The position numbers were made by a program, and so were the translations under genes. From Tetrastigma voinierianum (Eukaryota > Streptophyta > Magnoliopsida > Vitales > Vitaceae): a DNA stretch of 64,000 nucleotides. Position 1 is the first letter of the stretch. Each line of letters opens with the position of its first letter. The notes below the pieces were generated by a model. The model was not told the DNA's origin, made no database searches, and saw nothing but the letters and a program-made list of their open reading frames with translations. The stretch covers positions 1,116,001-1,180,000 of the forward strand of contig JAEQBH010000649.1 of assembly GCA_016808115.1 (NCBI GenBank). Direction: 5' to 3'. Below are positions 23,764-34,079 of the stretch, in pieces.

Positions 23764-24391
23764 ATCTAATCACCTATGTCTTGGGCGGCTAAGGTTTACA
23801 AATTCATGTTCGGTGGTAAGAAGTATTGAAAAAGAAAAATATCCCCGTAACAAGGCAACCCGCATTAAAAGTAGTTATCTAACTCTCGCCTTCAAAAGAA
23901 TTAGGGAAGATTAGATGATGAAAAGTGCCTATGAGAGATCCAACTCCACTACCATATTCCTCGACAGTTTTAAATCCGTGGTTCATGGCTAAAGCTACGT
24001 AGTAGTTCATATGAATTGATGTTTCATTAACAGCGTATTTTCAATGCTCCTTTTAAAAGATAACCGATCACCCGAATTTGTTATTTTAGATTTTCAGTTC
24101 TAATTCATTTTGTTATTAAATCACTTTTCTTAGTTTTTCTTATTTTAAGGTTTGCTAAGAACATTTCAATTTCTCATCAAAGTCCAAATAGCATAGAGTT
24201 CAGTAATGTAGTAGTTGATTGGAGAATTCTTGAGATCTCCGTGGGTACGATATCTGGACAACCAAATTACTACTTGTTCGACTCCAGACACTTGTAGCAC
24301 CCGGATCAAAAACCAAAAAGAAAAAATGATTTACTCATAAGGAAACCGCTTTAATCGCATTAATAGATATGAACACAACAAACAAGTTTAA

Positions 24392-24413
24392 TGGTATTAT
24401 TGCTGGGGATTAG
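24392..24413 (+). other. Degraded tRNA-Asp primer binding site of Z1
   Basis: TGGTATTATTGCTGGGG resembles the plant tRNA-Asp-complementary site TGGCGCCGTTGCCGGGG with four transitions, and lies 11 bases after the Z LTR end, as in Z2 (57912). The identical AACAAGTTT spacer is present in both. It shows that the right Z1 fragment was a 5' LTR. Confidence 0.65.
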
Positions 24414-24489
24414 ATAATAGTCCTTGGGTAATAACGCTATAAATTTGTATAAGTATTTTTTGGTCCATCACAGAAAGAGGTGAACATCT

Positions 24490-25330
24490 GCAACCCATTC
24501 AAACTTTGCATCTTTTCATGAGCTTCAGAGCGGCTGAAGTAATTTTCGAGAAATCTCTGATGAACTCAAGGAGAAGCCTCGCATGTCCCAAAGAATTGAC
24601 GATCGGGTCTTCACATTAGTAGGAGATGGTAATTTCAAGATCAATTCTACCTTGGCTTTATCCACTTCAATTCCCCTCTCGGAAATGATGTGCCCCAACA
24701 CTATGCCCTGATTTACCATAAAATGGCATTTTTCCCAATTTAGTACTAGGTTCTTTTCGATGCATCTGTGGAGGACAATTTCCAAATGGACGAGGCATTC
24801 ATCGGTTTCAGAACCGTTATGTCATCCATATAAACCTCCATAATACGCTCCACCATATCACCGAAAATATTGAGCATAAGCAACGCTGAAAAGGGCCGGG
24901 CATTGTATGCATCAAGGGCATCCTCCATAGGCATATGTACCAAAAGGACAAGTGAAAAGTGGTCTTTTCCTCGATCATCGGTAGCGATTTCGACCGAAGT
25001 AGCCGAATACCCATCTAAAAAGCAAAGAGAAGGGCTGACCTGATGGCCTCTTCTGGGAGCTGGTCCATGAAAGGTAAGGGAAAGTGGGATCCTTTCGCGC
25101 CACCTCATTCAAATTCAGATCTAATACATACCCTCCGGCCCGTAGTAAGTCGGGTGGGAGGCTTCTCCTTTCATTGAGCACCGTAGTAACCCCGATTTCG
25201 GGTACTACGGTTGGACTTCACATAAGAGCTTACCTGATACGGGGTATATGATGCCGGGCCAGCAATTTCAACACTCCACCTCGTATCACCTGCATAGCGC
25301 TGATCTCGCCTCCGTGGCCGCCAAACCGTC
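24490..25330 (-). pseudogene. pol: X1 reverse transcriptase, Athila type, degraded
   Basis: Minus-strand open frames of 120 codons (25108-24746) and 86 codons (24785-24525) cover most of the domain. Readable blocks are CFLDGYSAT (about 25040-25010), NIFGDMVERIMEVYMDDI around the catalytic box (about 24870-24820), CIEKNLVLNWEKCHFMVNQG (about 24765-24705), ISERGIEVDKAKVELI and FIRDFSK near the end. The catalytic box reads YMDD, the usual form in Athila RTs. Block order and spacing are normal with two or three frameshifts. The left end meets Z1 at about 24490. Confidence 0.88.
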
Positions 25331-26239
25331 CATTCTCTCTTCTAAGTAGATATGATGGGTGCATATGGTCTGGCTGATGCCTTTCTAAATCGAAATCTTC
25401 CATCCGATTGCTTTCTTGTTCCCGTGGAGGATTCGCAAACTACCTCGCTGGATTTCAAAATCGAAGAAATCACTACTGGATAATGCATTTTTCCTCCCAA
25501 GAATGCATATTTCAATTCAATAGGTAGGGGCTTAAGATCTAACTGTTGAGGAACATGTTCCTCACTTCCAGTAAGTAGAGGTAAAACTTCAACCTTTCTT
25601 CTCCATTGCCCATGCAGTAGGCTCACTTTCTGAAGCTCCTGTTGGTCTTCATTACTGTCAACCAACTCCCTGGTTAATACATCTTGCACAAGCAGCTCAT
25701 TTGCTTGTTCTTCAAGGATGGCCTCTATCGCACAAACCTCTTCACTGTCATCCTCCCGGCTGGTGCATGTGCTTTTGCTCTCAGATGGAAGATATTGAGC
25801 GCTCTAAGTTCATATTTCCAAAGGTTAGTCGTGATCACCCCATTCGACAATTAATGATCGGGATTGGGAAGTGGGTAAAACGGCCTTCCTAGATGACTAG
25901 CACATGGTTAGCTCCTACCGCGATCGTTCAAGATCAAGCACTACAAAGCATCGATAGTAGAATTTGTCCACCTAAATCAAAAAATGATCCTCAACTCGTC
26001 CCTTTGGTATTTTTGATGGACCCATTCCGGGCCAGAGACAAATTGATAGTAGTCAGGTTTAAGTTCGTCTAGCCCAAGTCGCTTATACATGGAAAAAGGC
26101 AAGATTAACACTTGCCTCAAATCTAGCAATGCCTTTCCACACAAGTCCTCGCTATGTTAACGGAGGATCGTAGGAAACCCTGATCTTTATACTTCACAGA
26201 GTCTTCACAGACTCAATGATGGCACTCACTGCTACCAAA
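25331..26239 (-). pseudogene. pol: X1 protease and protease-RT linker, degraded
   Basis: A 115-codon frame (25689-25342) carries LDLKPLPIELKYAFLGG followed by PVVISS, the Athila linker between protease and RT. Further upstream, at about 26130-26060, a shifted frame reads LPFSMYKRLGLDELKPDYY, which is the stretch directly after the protease active-site block. In that block (near 26135) the DSGA or DLGA text is changed by a frameshift. The aspartic protease would process Gag-Pol. It lies in its normal place between gag (26240 upward) and RT. Confidence 0.75.
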
Positions 26240-26818
26240 AGGCCTTTTGTCTCACATTCAAGGCTTCCTTACCGTGCATAGGTCCTTCAAAAACTTTGCA
26301 TACGTGGGGACTTGCTTGATCATATCGAGAAGAGGGATGTTAACCTTCACCTGCCGTAGTACTTCTAAAATTTCAGTTTGGTTAACTGAATTTTTCCTTT
26401 TTCGAAGTGCCTGTGGGAAAGGAGGGGGTACACTATGTTTTACCTCTTCCCCGTCGGTCGTTTCCTCTTCCCTCTAGTGGTTCAACCACTGTGGAGCTTT
26501 CTTGGCTGGGTCTGGGACCGTGGTCCCGCCTCCGCACTCACTTCCTCAACCACTAACGCTTGACTTCATCACCTGCATCAGACCACGGCGCAGCCTATCT
26601 CATGCATTCCCTGGGTTTTGGCCGTGTCCGAAGGCTGAATTTCCTTTCGCAGAACTTGTTATCGCTTAGACAATCCTGGAAATGGAACTGTGCAAGTTGT
26701 CATATTTGTTGGAGATCTGAATGCATATTGTCTATTTTCTTGTTGAGTGAGCTCTCTACCGTCTCAATTTTCTGATTAGTTTGTACATTAAACACCTTTT
26801 GTTCCTCCACAAAGGTAC
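26240..26818 (-). pseudogene. gag: X1 gag C-terminal part, left of the solo LTR
   Basis: Near the solo X LTR, the minus strand reads TFVEEQKVFNVQTNQKIE followed by further coiled-coil-like text (about 26815-26700). This is the C-terminal gag segment, which X2 retains in a related form (52846-52920). Nearer the protease, at about 26345-26285, the frame reads VKVNIPLLDMIKQVPTYAKF and then LKDL, the block that closes Athila gag before the protease. Stops occur between blocks. Plus-strand frames at 26247-26477 and 26560-26775 are shadows. Confidence 0.75.
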
Positions 26819-28352
26819 TGATTCGTGCCACGGTAGGGTGATGCGGAATCAACAAAATTTATATTCCTAAGTTCCTCCTACTGCCGTAGTCAAGCTACTG
26901 CAGTATAGTGGCTCAGTGGCCTAATACTGGGATGGGTTTTCAGACAAATGATTTGGTGAAGTAAAAATGGTGAATTTTAATTGATTTTAAGGTTTTGTGA
27001 AAACAAGTGTGGTTGGTTGCAAACTCGAAATAAATAAAATAAAATGTAAAATAGAACTCCTTGGAAGCATCAGCCACCTGGTTTAAAGATCCTAGGCTAA
27101 CCGAGAGGTCCCCAAGCCATATTTCTCTCTTCAAGATTGGGAGGATGACATATAGTCATCTCCCGAATCGATCTTCATTTAACTTTTTTAAAAATTAAAC
27201 CCTAATAATTTTCCCTTTCGACATAGAAAGCATTTATTTAGCATTCATGGTTCCTACGCTGAAAATCTATCACCTTGACTGCCAATTTGCTCGTGAATGG
27301 CAAACTAATGGATATTAGTGTGTAAAGCTAAGAATACACTAAACCCTAAAAGCTTGCCAAGTATCAATTTCAAAGAAAGTACATCAAAAGCTTTAAACCT
27401 GAGTTGGAACAGTGGAACCAGAATGTCAAAACCTCGCTGCGTGAAAACAGAACCACCAAATTCTCTCGATCTACTCCCAACAACCTTCCACTTCAAGGGA
27501 GGAAAGGGTTTGGCCGCTTCACTTCCGTTGTCATCCTTTGAGGGTGTTGGGCACCCAAGAAAGTGAGAGAAAGAGGGTGAGTATAAGAGAGAAAACTGAA
27601 CAAAAGTCGTACCGAAGATTAAAAGTTAGGTTACAAAGCTATATGTCGTTTATATAGCCATTCCCAATTTGTGAAATGACAAAAAGGCCTAAAATATGAA
27701 ATTACAATAGGGACAAAATGATAATTAATCAAAACGAGGTCGCTTGGAATAAAAACATCGTGCTAATGTGTGTGATTTTCGCTATGAACAAAGTGAATTT
27801 CCGCTATATAGCGAAAAGTTCGCTATATAGCGAAAAGTTCGCTATATAGAGAAAATTTCGCTATATAGCGAAAACTGCAAGAAATAGAGAAAACCAAAAA
27901 TTTCACTATGAACAGTAGTTTTCGCTAAGCTAGCGAAATTTCGCTAGCTTAGCGAAAATTTGTGCATAGCGAAATTTCAAATTTTCGCTATGCACAGTAA
28001 CTTTCGCTAAGATAGCGAAAAACTGTGCATAGCGAAATTCACTGTTCCCTGCATCCTGCGGCTACTGCTCCTGCATCCTGCATCCTCTTTTTTTCTTATT
28101 TCTTCTATTTTTTGCTCTTCTTTCCTCTTGGTCTTTGATCTTTGATGTTGAGTTTGACTCAAGTTCTTCGTGTTTGGATTGACTCAACAATGTTGGCATA
28201 ATTAGCTCGCAAAAACTGTAAAATTTTCCACAAAATGTGATCATTAAAATAGTAGGGGCCGTAATGTAAAATCTGTTAATTAATGATTAGATACAAAGCA
28301 CTCAAACCTATAATAAATAGGGTTCAAAATAGCACTTTTTGGGTACTAATCA
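26819..28352 (-). mobile_element. Solo X-family LTR inserted in X1 gag
   Basis: In plus-strand reading it starts TGATTCGTGCCACGG and ends TTTTTGGGTACTAATCA, exactly the X LTR in reverse; length 1534 bp. Gag reading resumes on both sides. Candidate target duplications are GGTAC (26814-26818) and CCTAC (28353-28357), which match at only three positions. It contains the clearest TTCGCTA/TAGCGAA array (27775-28045) and a TATA-like TTATATAGCC near 27650. It represents insertion of an X element into an older member of its own family, followed by LTR-LTR recombination. Confidence 0.88.
27775..28045. repeat. TTCGCTATATAGCGAA palindrome array
   Basis: About eight near-perfect inverted repeats of the types TTCGCTATATAGCGAAA and TTTCGCTAGCTTAGCGAAA stand almost back to back. 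Each can fold into a 7-bp or longer hairpin, and units can also pair with each other. The same motif recurs in every X LTR in the window. Confidence 0.9.
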
Positions 28353-29620
28353 CCTACTACCTTGCTTAAATTCAAAATTGCTTGCTCAACAGAGAAGAAG
28401 GGTGAGGTTGCCGCCGTCGTGGCCGAAGTGGAGCTAACCATTGTCGCGGCTCTCAGTGGAGCATATGCAGGGGTTTTGGCTTCCATGATAGTTCAGATGA
28501 TTCCTCCAATTAGGTTATAAAAAGTTATTACATGGAGCATTTAATGTGGTTTATTTTGACCTAAGACATGGGCATGCTCTTGCATCAAATCCCTCACTGA
28601 AGAAACCATTGGACAATGCTCCCTGAGACGGCTACTGACCGACAATTAAAACAAAGTTAGGTGGAGATGTGCAATCTAATAATCGCTGCACTTCATGCCG
28701 ATTTCTCATTTCAAACTCCCTCCAACCTCAGTCAAAGTGGCTCGCTTTGATTTCATCTCCGTGTCTTCGAAAGGCATAAATGCCTCTCCTCAGCGGGTCA
28801 AGGCCTCATTTTTTCAGCCTCTCTGATCTGCCCATCCCATGCCTCGATGTTTCGGCCACATAGTTCAAAAGTCCATGGCTCTTATCCGGGTGCGTTTACC
28901 AGAAGTCCCTCCACCACACATGGTTTCCAGTAGGATGCTTCACGGTCGGAGACATACCATCATAGAAGTGATTCACAAGCATCCATGTATCGAACCCATG
29001 GCAGGACATGCATCGATGGTCTCCATGAACCTCTCCTAACACCGATAAAACTTCTCATCGTCGTGAGGTCGAGTAAGTGAAATTTTCTCTTCAAACTGGT
29101 CTCGTTGTACCGAAAAATTTCTTCAAAAATTCAGCCTGCCCGCAATGGTACAAGGCCCAATTCTCTAATTGTTCTCGCCCGCACGACCGAAATACACATT
29201 CGCCTTACCTTTCAAAGTCAATGGAAATGTTTTCACTTTAAGCAGTCCATGTCGTGCACACCTTCTTTAAAAGTCGTAAACTTCCTCGAACTCCCGGATA
29301 TGCGTGATATGGATTTCATCTCCTTCCATTCCATGAAAAGTGGGAAGCAAGCATCAAATAGTATCTTACTACCACATCATCACAGTGGTGGCTGACGCAG
29401 AAGGTGCACTCACTCTGTGAGGGTGTACGTGGTCCTCATTGACCTATATGCCGGCGGATTTACTGAGCTCCTCAAGGACTTTGCCGCTTCTTCTCGTAGA
29501 GGATCCATTCGTCACCGTACACCGACTTCACAACCTTGTTCAATCGGGTGTGTACTAACTCTCGCAATCTACCCGATATCTCTATCCTGCGTGCCATAAA
29601 CACCTATGAAACAAAAAAGA
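28353..29620 (-). pseudogene. gag: X1 gag, N-terminal and central part, degraded
   Basis: Minus-strand text in order: ITHIREFEEVYD (about 29320-29280), KVKTFPLTLKGKANVYF (about 29245-29195), FLKKFF (about 29130), a region around 28990 with the aromatic W-R-V text, and GRNIEAWDGQI with REAEK (about 28860-28815). Near 28380 it reads AILNLSKVV, directly before the solo LTR. This is the retrotransposon gag domain of Athila elements. Three or more frameshifts are present. The start codon is not identifiable; the frame probably begins between 29450 and 29620. Confidence 0.75.
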
Positions 29621-29840
29621 GACAGCAAAGAACAACAGGGCTTGCCAAAAAGATCAGTGTTAGCTAAGAAATAAAATGACTGTTATTCATAAAAAAAAAA
29701 AAAACAGCCCAGCAGTGACTGCTGAAAAAAAAAACTTGAAATTCTAAACAATGGAATTCAAAAAGGTTTAAAAGTCACCAATACTTGTAATGAGTGATCA
29801 CAAGTACTCATCATCTCATCATTCTGCGAGTAAGGCACCA

Positions 29841-29862
29841 TCCCCTAGCAATGGCACCATTT
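29841..29862 (-). other. X1 primer binding site (tRNA-Asp)
   Basis: The plus strand reads CCATCCCCTAGCAATGGCACCA, close to the 3' end of plant tRNA-Asp; minus strand TGGTGCCATTGCTAGGGG. It sits four bases from the inner edge of the 5' LTR. X2 and Z2 have the corresponding sites. Confidence 0.75.
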
Positions 29863-29865
29863 CCA

Positions 29866-31261
29866 TCCATCCTACGCAGGTGTTGGTGAAATAACAATAT
29901 TTATAACCTATTCCCACTCCTACTTCCGTAGCGCAACTACACGCAGCATAGCCATTTCCAGGATCAACATGCGGATGGGTTTTCGCCTTACAAAATGATT
30001 TTGTAATGAGTCAAAAAAATGGTGAGGCTTTTGTTCGATTTTTGGATTTGTATAAAATATGTTTGTTACTATACTAACTAAAGGAAATTTGAAATAAGAT
30101 GTAAAAAGAAGTCCTGAAGTTTTCGTGGGGCCACTAGTTTGGTATGATAAGGCCGCAAAGGTGTCCTCGGTTATTTACGCATTAGGAAGACATAATCGCT
30201 ATAGTCAGCTTCCCAAAACCGACTCCTGTTTAATCCTTAAAGACTAACCTCGCATTCATATCTCTTTTGAAACATAGCATTTCATCGAAAGCACAATGTT
30301 CCCGAAGTTGAAATCTAGCATTTAACCTACTCCGATGGCTCAGAATGACAAACTAATGGATGTCAGTATATCTACCACTAAGAATACACTGAACCCTAAA
30401 AGCTTGCAAAGTATTGACCAATGAAAGTAAATCAAATAGCTTTTAAACATAGTTTTGAAAGTTTGAAACATAAATACGCAGTACCTGCTTCGTGAAAAAT
30501 AGAGGATCACTTGCAAACATATCAACCTACCTAACAACCCTCCTCTTGAAGGTTTAGAGGCTTTAGAATAAACATCCTTGAGTTGTCATCCCCTGTGTGT
30601 TTATTGCCTAGAAAGTGAGAGAAAGAGGAGAGAGAAGAGAGAAAATGAATGCTAAAAATAGGGGCCCGTACTGGAGAATGCTTCAAAGTTAAAGTTAGGT
30701 TACAAATTGTTCAGAAAATGGCTTATATAGCCTTACAAACAGGTGAAAAACCAATCTAAACAAACTAGAATAGTTACAGTGAGGGTAGAAATGAAATTAA
30801 CCAAAACGAGGTCGTTTGTACAAAAAAAAAAACGAGTAGAGAATTTCTATAGGTGAAATTGGCTATAGCGAAATCACAATAGCTTAAAATTCTCTATGTA
30901 GCGAAATTGCTATAGTAGCGAAAATTCTCGCATTGTAACAAATTTCAATTATTATAGCCGAAATTTCCAAGCCTGTTCTTGCTTGCTCCTCGATCAATTT
31001 CTTCATTCCTGGCTTGATGCAATCGAAGATAAATCATACGAACTCGATGTAAATCAACTCAACTTCGATATTCCTAGCTTGAAATGATAGAATAGGTTTC
31101 TGAAACCTACAAAAACTACCACAAACAGCCTCGAAATACAATTATTAGTACCAAAGGGACCTGCACATGTCAACCAGCTTAACTAATATGATTAGTACAC
31201 AAAAAGTACTTAGAACCTATTTTAAATAGGGTTCAAAATAGCACTTTTTAGGTACTAATCA
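29866..31261 (-). repeat. X1 5' LTR
   Basis: It aligns throughout with 10328-11059 and 13515-14195. In plus-strand reading the outer end is TTTTTAGGTACTAATCA (31261). The inner end (29866) is degraded. A TATA-like GGCTTATATAGCC lies at 30720-30732, a run of A residues at 30821-30831, and weak TTCGCTA motifs at 30845-30970. Transcription of X1 would start downstream of the TATA motif toward lower coordinates. No gene is present. The minus frame at 30340-30537 is fortuitous. Confidence 0.8.
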
Positions 31262-33130
31262 GAACCCTACACATCAAATGGACCATCCTGGGAGTCAGCA
31301 AACTCTCTTTAATCCAAATTCCCAAGGGTTACCTGTTGACCCACAAAGACTCCATGAACCTCCACAACAAGGAGATGGTGTTGCACCACTGGCAACCCCG
31401 GTGGCAAGAGGGGCAAATGTTAATTTTCAGTAAAATCAATATCGGGCTCCCCCTGCCCCTTTACCTAATGTGGAAAGAACCCTCCGAGAGATTCTGCAAC
31501 CTCAAAGAACCACAACAAATTCATGTATTCGCCTACCTGAAGAGGCTGGGTTAACTAAATTCCTTATGAAGTCGGAGATGATTCGCTTTCTCCCCGTATC
31601 AAGGGTCGATTCGAGAACCCCTACTCATTCACGAGAGATTTCGAGGATGTTTCAAGTAGTATTTCCTTTCTACAGGACGCCCTCCATATAATTTGTATGG
31701 TTTTATTCCCCTTCTCCCGAAGGAAAGGGCCAAAATATGGTTTCACTACACGCCTCAATTCAATTTTTACTTGGGAAGACATGCGAAATGAATTCGAATA
31801 AATTTTCCTCCCCACACACTAATGCACTAACGCAAGCAATCCAAAACTTTTCTAAAACCGTGAACCTTTCACGTTGTATGGGGAGAAAGATATGAGGACC
31901 TCCTCCACACTTTCCTCGATCATGGTTTGATGTTGGACAAATTTGTGTGTGTTTTCACCAAGGACTATCCTTGAATAACAAACAATACATCCAAATGATG
32001 TGTGTGGGGGAGTTCTATGAGAAAAGTGTCAGGGAGGTAGTTCAATTTTTTGATACAATAGCAGAAAATGCTCAAACTTGGGAGACTAATACCTCCTTAG
32101 ATACCGCTAAAGTGTATAGTACACCTACAGGGGGAGGAATCCATCACTTAAGAGAGAACAATGACCGTTAAGTTTAAAAATAGCCAACTTTAACTAGGAA
32201 GTCGGAGGCCATAGAATCGAGAAAGGTGAATGAGGTAATCAAGCACCCCGGTACCTTCGGTGCCTATGGGATCTAGGAGGGAGGAGCCATGCATCATTTC
32301 CAGATGACCCCACTCACTCAACCATTAACCCATTCCTAACCTTCCATGTCAAGAGAGCAATCCAAATAGAGCAAGCTAATGCTCTTACTCTACCAAAGGA
32401 AGCTCTTTCAATTCCTCTATACTTTGAAACTTATAATCTAGGTGGGGTAAGAACTAATTTTAGTTGGAGGAATGAGGAGGTCTACGCCACTTGTTGTAAA
32501 CAACTGTTGCCAAAATCCTTAAAACTAAGGCTTCAAATCAAGCCCCTCCGTTCCAAAATCAAGGTCCTCAAGGATTTCCTATGAACCCTAACCATGGTTT
32601 GAACCCCTCATCTCAAGGGAATTCAAACCCACAGCCTTACTAACCTCCACATAAGAGAAGTTTGGAGGACATTAGACACAACTATTCAGCTCAACAATCA
32701 ACCAACACTTGGCTTCGAATCATTTGATTGATGAGATCTCAAATCAATTAACCCGACTCTTCTATGGAATTTTTCAACAAGAAAAAGGGAAACTCCCTTC
32801 TCAAACCATCCAAAACCCCTAAGGTCAAAATAATGTTGGAGTCTTAGGTCCAAGTGATGGCACCTTTGAACATTGCAATGGGCTACCACTCTTCGGCTAT
32901 GGAAAAACACCTGACAAAACCATCACAAGGAAAAACAATACAATACAAGATGCAAACGAACCATTAAGGGATGATGAGGTGTCTGACAAGCCTCATGTTC
33001 CTAGAGAAGATGTTGTTGATGTTGAGCTAGAGAAAGACAAGGCCTCCCATGTCCCTCTTGCTCCATACCCTCATAGGTTGAGGGCCCCCAAGAAAGTGAA
33101 CAATCATTCTAAAATTTATGAGTCGCTCAA
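31262..33130 (+). pseudogene. gag: V gag, 5' truncated and degraded
   Basis: From 31268 one frame reads NPTHQMDHPGSQQ and then proline/glutamine-rich text to about 31550. ENPYSFTREFEDVSSSISF lies at about 31615-31670, the start of the gag domain, followed by an LFPFS-like block near 31703. The best-kept part is an open frame of 74 codons at 31947-32171 with LNNKQYIQMMCVGEFYEKS and FDTIAENAQTWET, a signature of Athila gag. More C-terminal text reaches about 33110 (VSDKPHVPREDVVDVELEKD, then PYPHRLRAPKK). The first residues are missing because V ends at the X1 junction. Confidence 0.8.
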
Positions 33131-33149
33131 ACAAAGTTGCTAAACATTC

Positions 33150-33735
33150 CTGGCCTGATGCCATTAATAAAATCCCGCCATATGCAGCAGAGTTTCAAAG
33201 ACTTGTGCACTCGTGAAAATAAGTTCAGTGTCAACAAGGATGCATTTATGATCGAACAATCCACCTCCTGATCCTAACAATTTGCCCCCAAAATGCAAAA
33301 GACCTAGAAGCCCCAATTATTTATAAATAGTAGGGAATTCAAATTAGATTATTGCTTAAGGGACTTAGTGAGTTTAGTGGCACTCTGTTTCCATATTTCG
33401 GTATATGTTGACTAGGGCTAGAGAGTTAGAACCGACTATCACCCTCCAAATTAGCTAAACGTGGTGTGAAAATTCCTAGAGGGATAGTGAAGGATGTATT
33501 GGTACAAGTAGACAAGTTCTACTTTCTTGTGGACTTTGTTGTTCTTGCACTCAACCTGTGGTGAGTCAAGGGCCTCAATTCCCAGTGATTCTTGGTAGGC
33601 CATTCTTGGCCACTACTAATGCCATCATACACTGTAGGGGAGGACTAATGACATTATCTTTCGATAACATGACTGTTAATTTGAATATCTTCACGTTAAT
33701 ATGAGATAGGGATGATGAGACGTCTCAGGGGAGGT
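33150..33735 (+). pseudogene. pol: V protease region, degraded
   Basis: NNLPPKCKRPRSPNYL at about 33277-33325 is the Athila stretch directly before the protease. The active-site block, expected near 33350, is scrambled. Downstream, at about 33578-33690, the frame is clean again and reads PVILGRPFLATTNAI, then HCRGGLMTLSFDNM, the end of the retropepsin fold with its GR-F block. The protein would cleave Gag-Pol. It lies between V gag and V RT in the correct order. Confidence 0.78.
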
Positions 33736-34079
33736 AAAACATGATAGACTTTGTTGTGCAGAACTATGTAGATCATGTTTCACACGATGATCCTCTCAAT
33801 TCTTGTCTAGTAAGCCCAAGATGTGTCGAGGAGGTAACCACATCTGAATTGGAGTTTCTGCACTCCATAATTGGAGTTACTGAGGTGGTTGGAAGCAACC
33901 ATGGGCACCTAGATTTGAGAAATTGCCACCAATTGAAGACAGGGTGTTACCTTCGGAAGAGAAACCGCCTAAACTTGAGTTGAAACCCTTACCATCGTAT
34001 CTCAAATATGCATTCCTAAGGGTAGAAGAAACTTTCTTGTGACTATATCTTCCTCTTTTAGAGTCGATCAAGAGAATAA
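33736..34079 (+). pseudogene. pol: V protease-RT linker
   Basis: An 80-codon frame, 33741-33983, runs through acidic text (VVQNYVDHVSHDDPLNS). The following shifted frame contains LELKPLPSYLKYAFLRVEE (about 33972-34030), the same linker seen in X1 at 25470-25540. No catalytic role is known for this segment. Confidence 0.65.

Larger units (their letters stand above)
19535..24413 (+). mobile_element. Z1: rearranged Z-family LTR sequence with half of an X element inside
   Basis: The left part, 19535 to about 21245, matches the Z2 LTR from its start (AGTCCATTTTTCT) through the GTCGCGAC array to nearly its end. The middle, about 21246-23763, is the 3' half of an X element (X3). The right part, 23764-24380, matches the second half of the Z LTR, ending GAACACAACA. 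It is followed after 11 bases by a degraded tRNA-Asp PBS. About 440 bp (20806-21240 and 23764-24210) are therefore present twice. No Z coding domain remains. It interrupts the X1 pol gene between RT and RNase H. Confidence 0.75.
10328..31261 (-). mobile_element. X1: Athila-type element with both LTRs, interrupted by nested elements
   Basis: Minus-strand order: 5' LTR 31261-29866, tRNA-Asp PBS 29862-29841, gag 29620-28353 and 26818-26240, protease about 26200-25900, RT about 25330-24490, RNase H about 19545-19100, integrase about 18850-17920, envelope-like frame about 17320-15480, 3' non-coding part 15480-14196 with polypurine tract, and 3' LTR 14195-10328. The LTRs are 1396 bp and, without the insertion in it, about 1413 bp. 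Three insertions interrupt it: W in the 3' LTR, Z1 between RNase H and RT, and a solo X LTR in gag. Flanking GAACC on both sides supports one integration event. Gene content and the YAKFLKDL-type block before the protease place it in the Athila lineage. Confidence 0.85.

Noticed and set aside
27775..28045. CRISPR-like repeat array
   Set aside because: Repeats are palindromes of differing length placed back to back with no uniform unique spacers, in a plant LTR.
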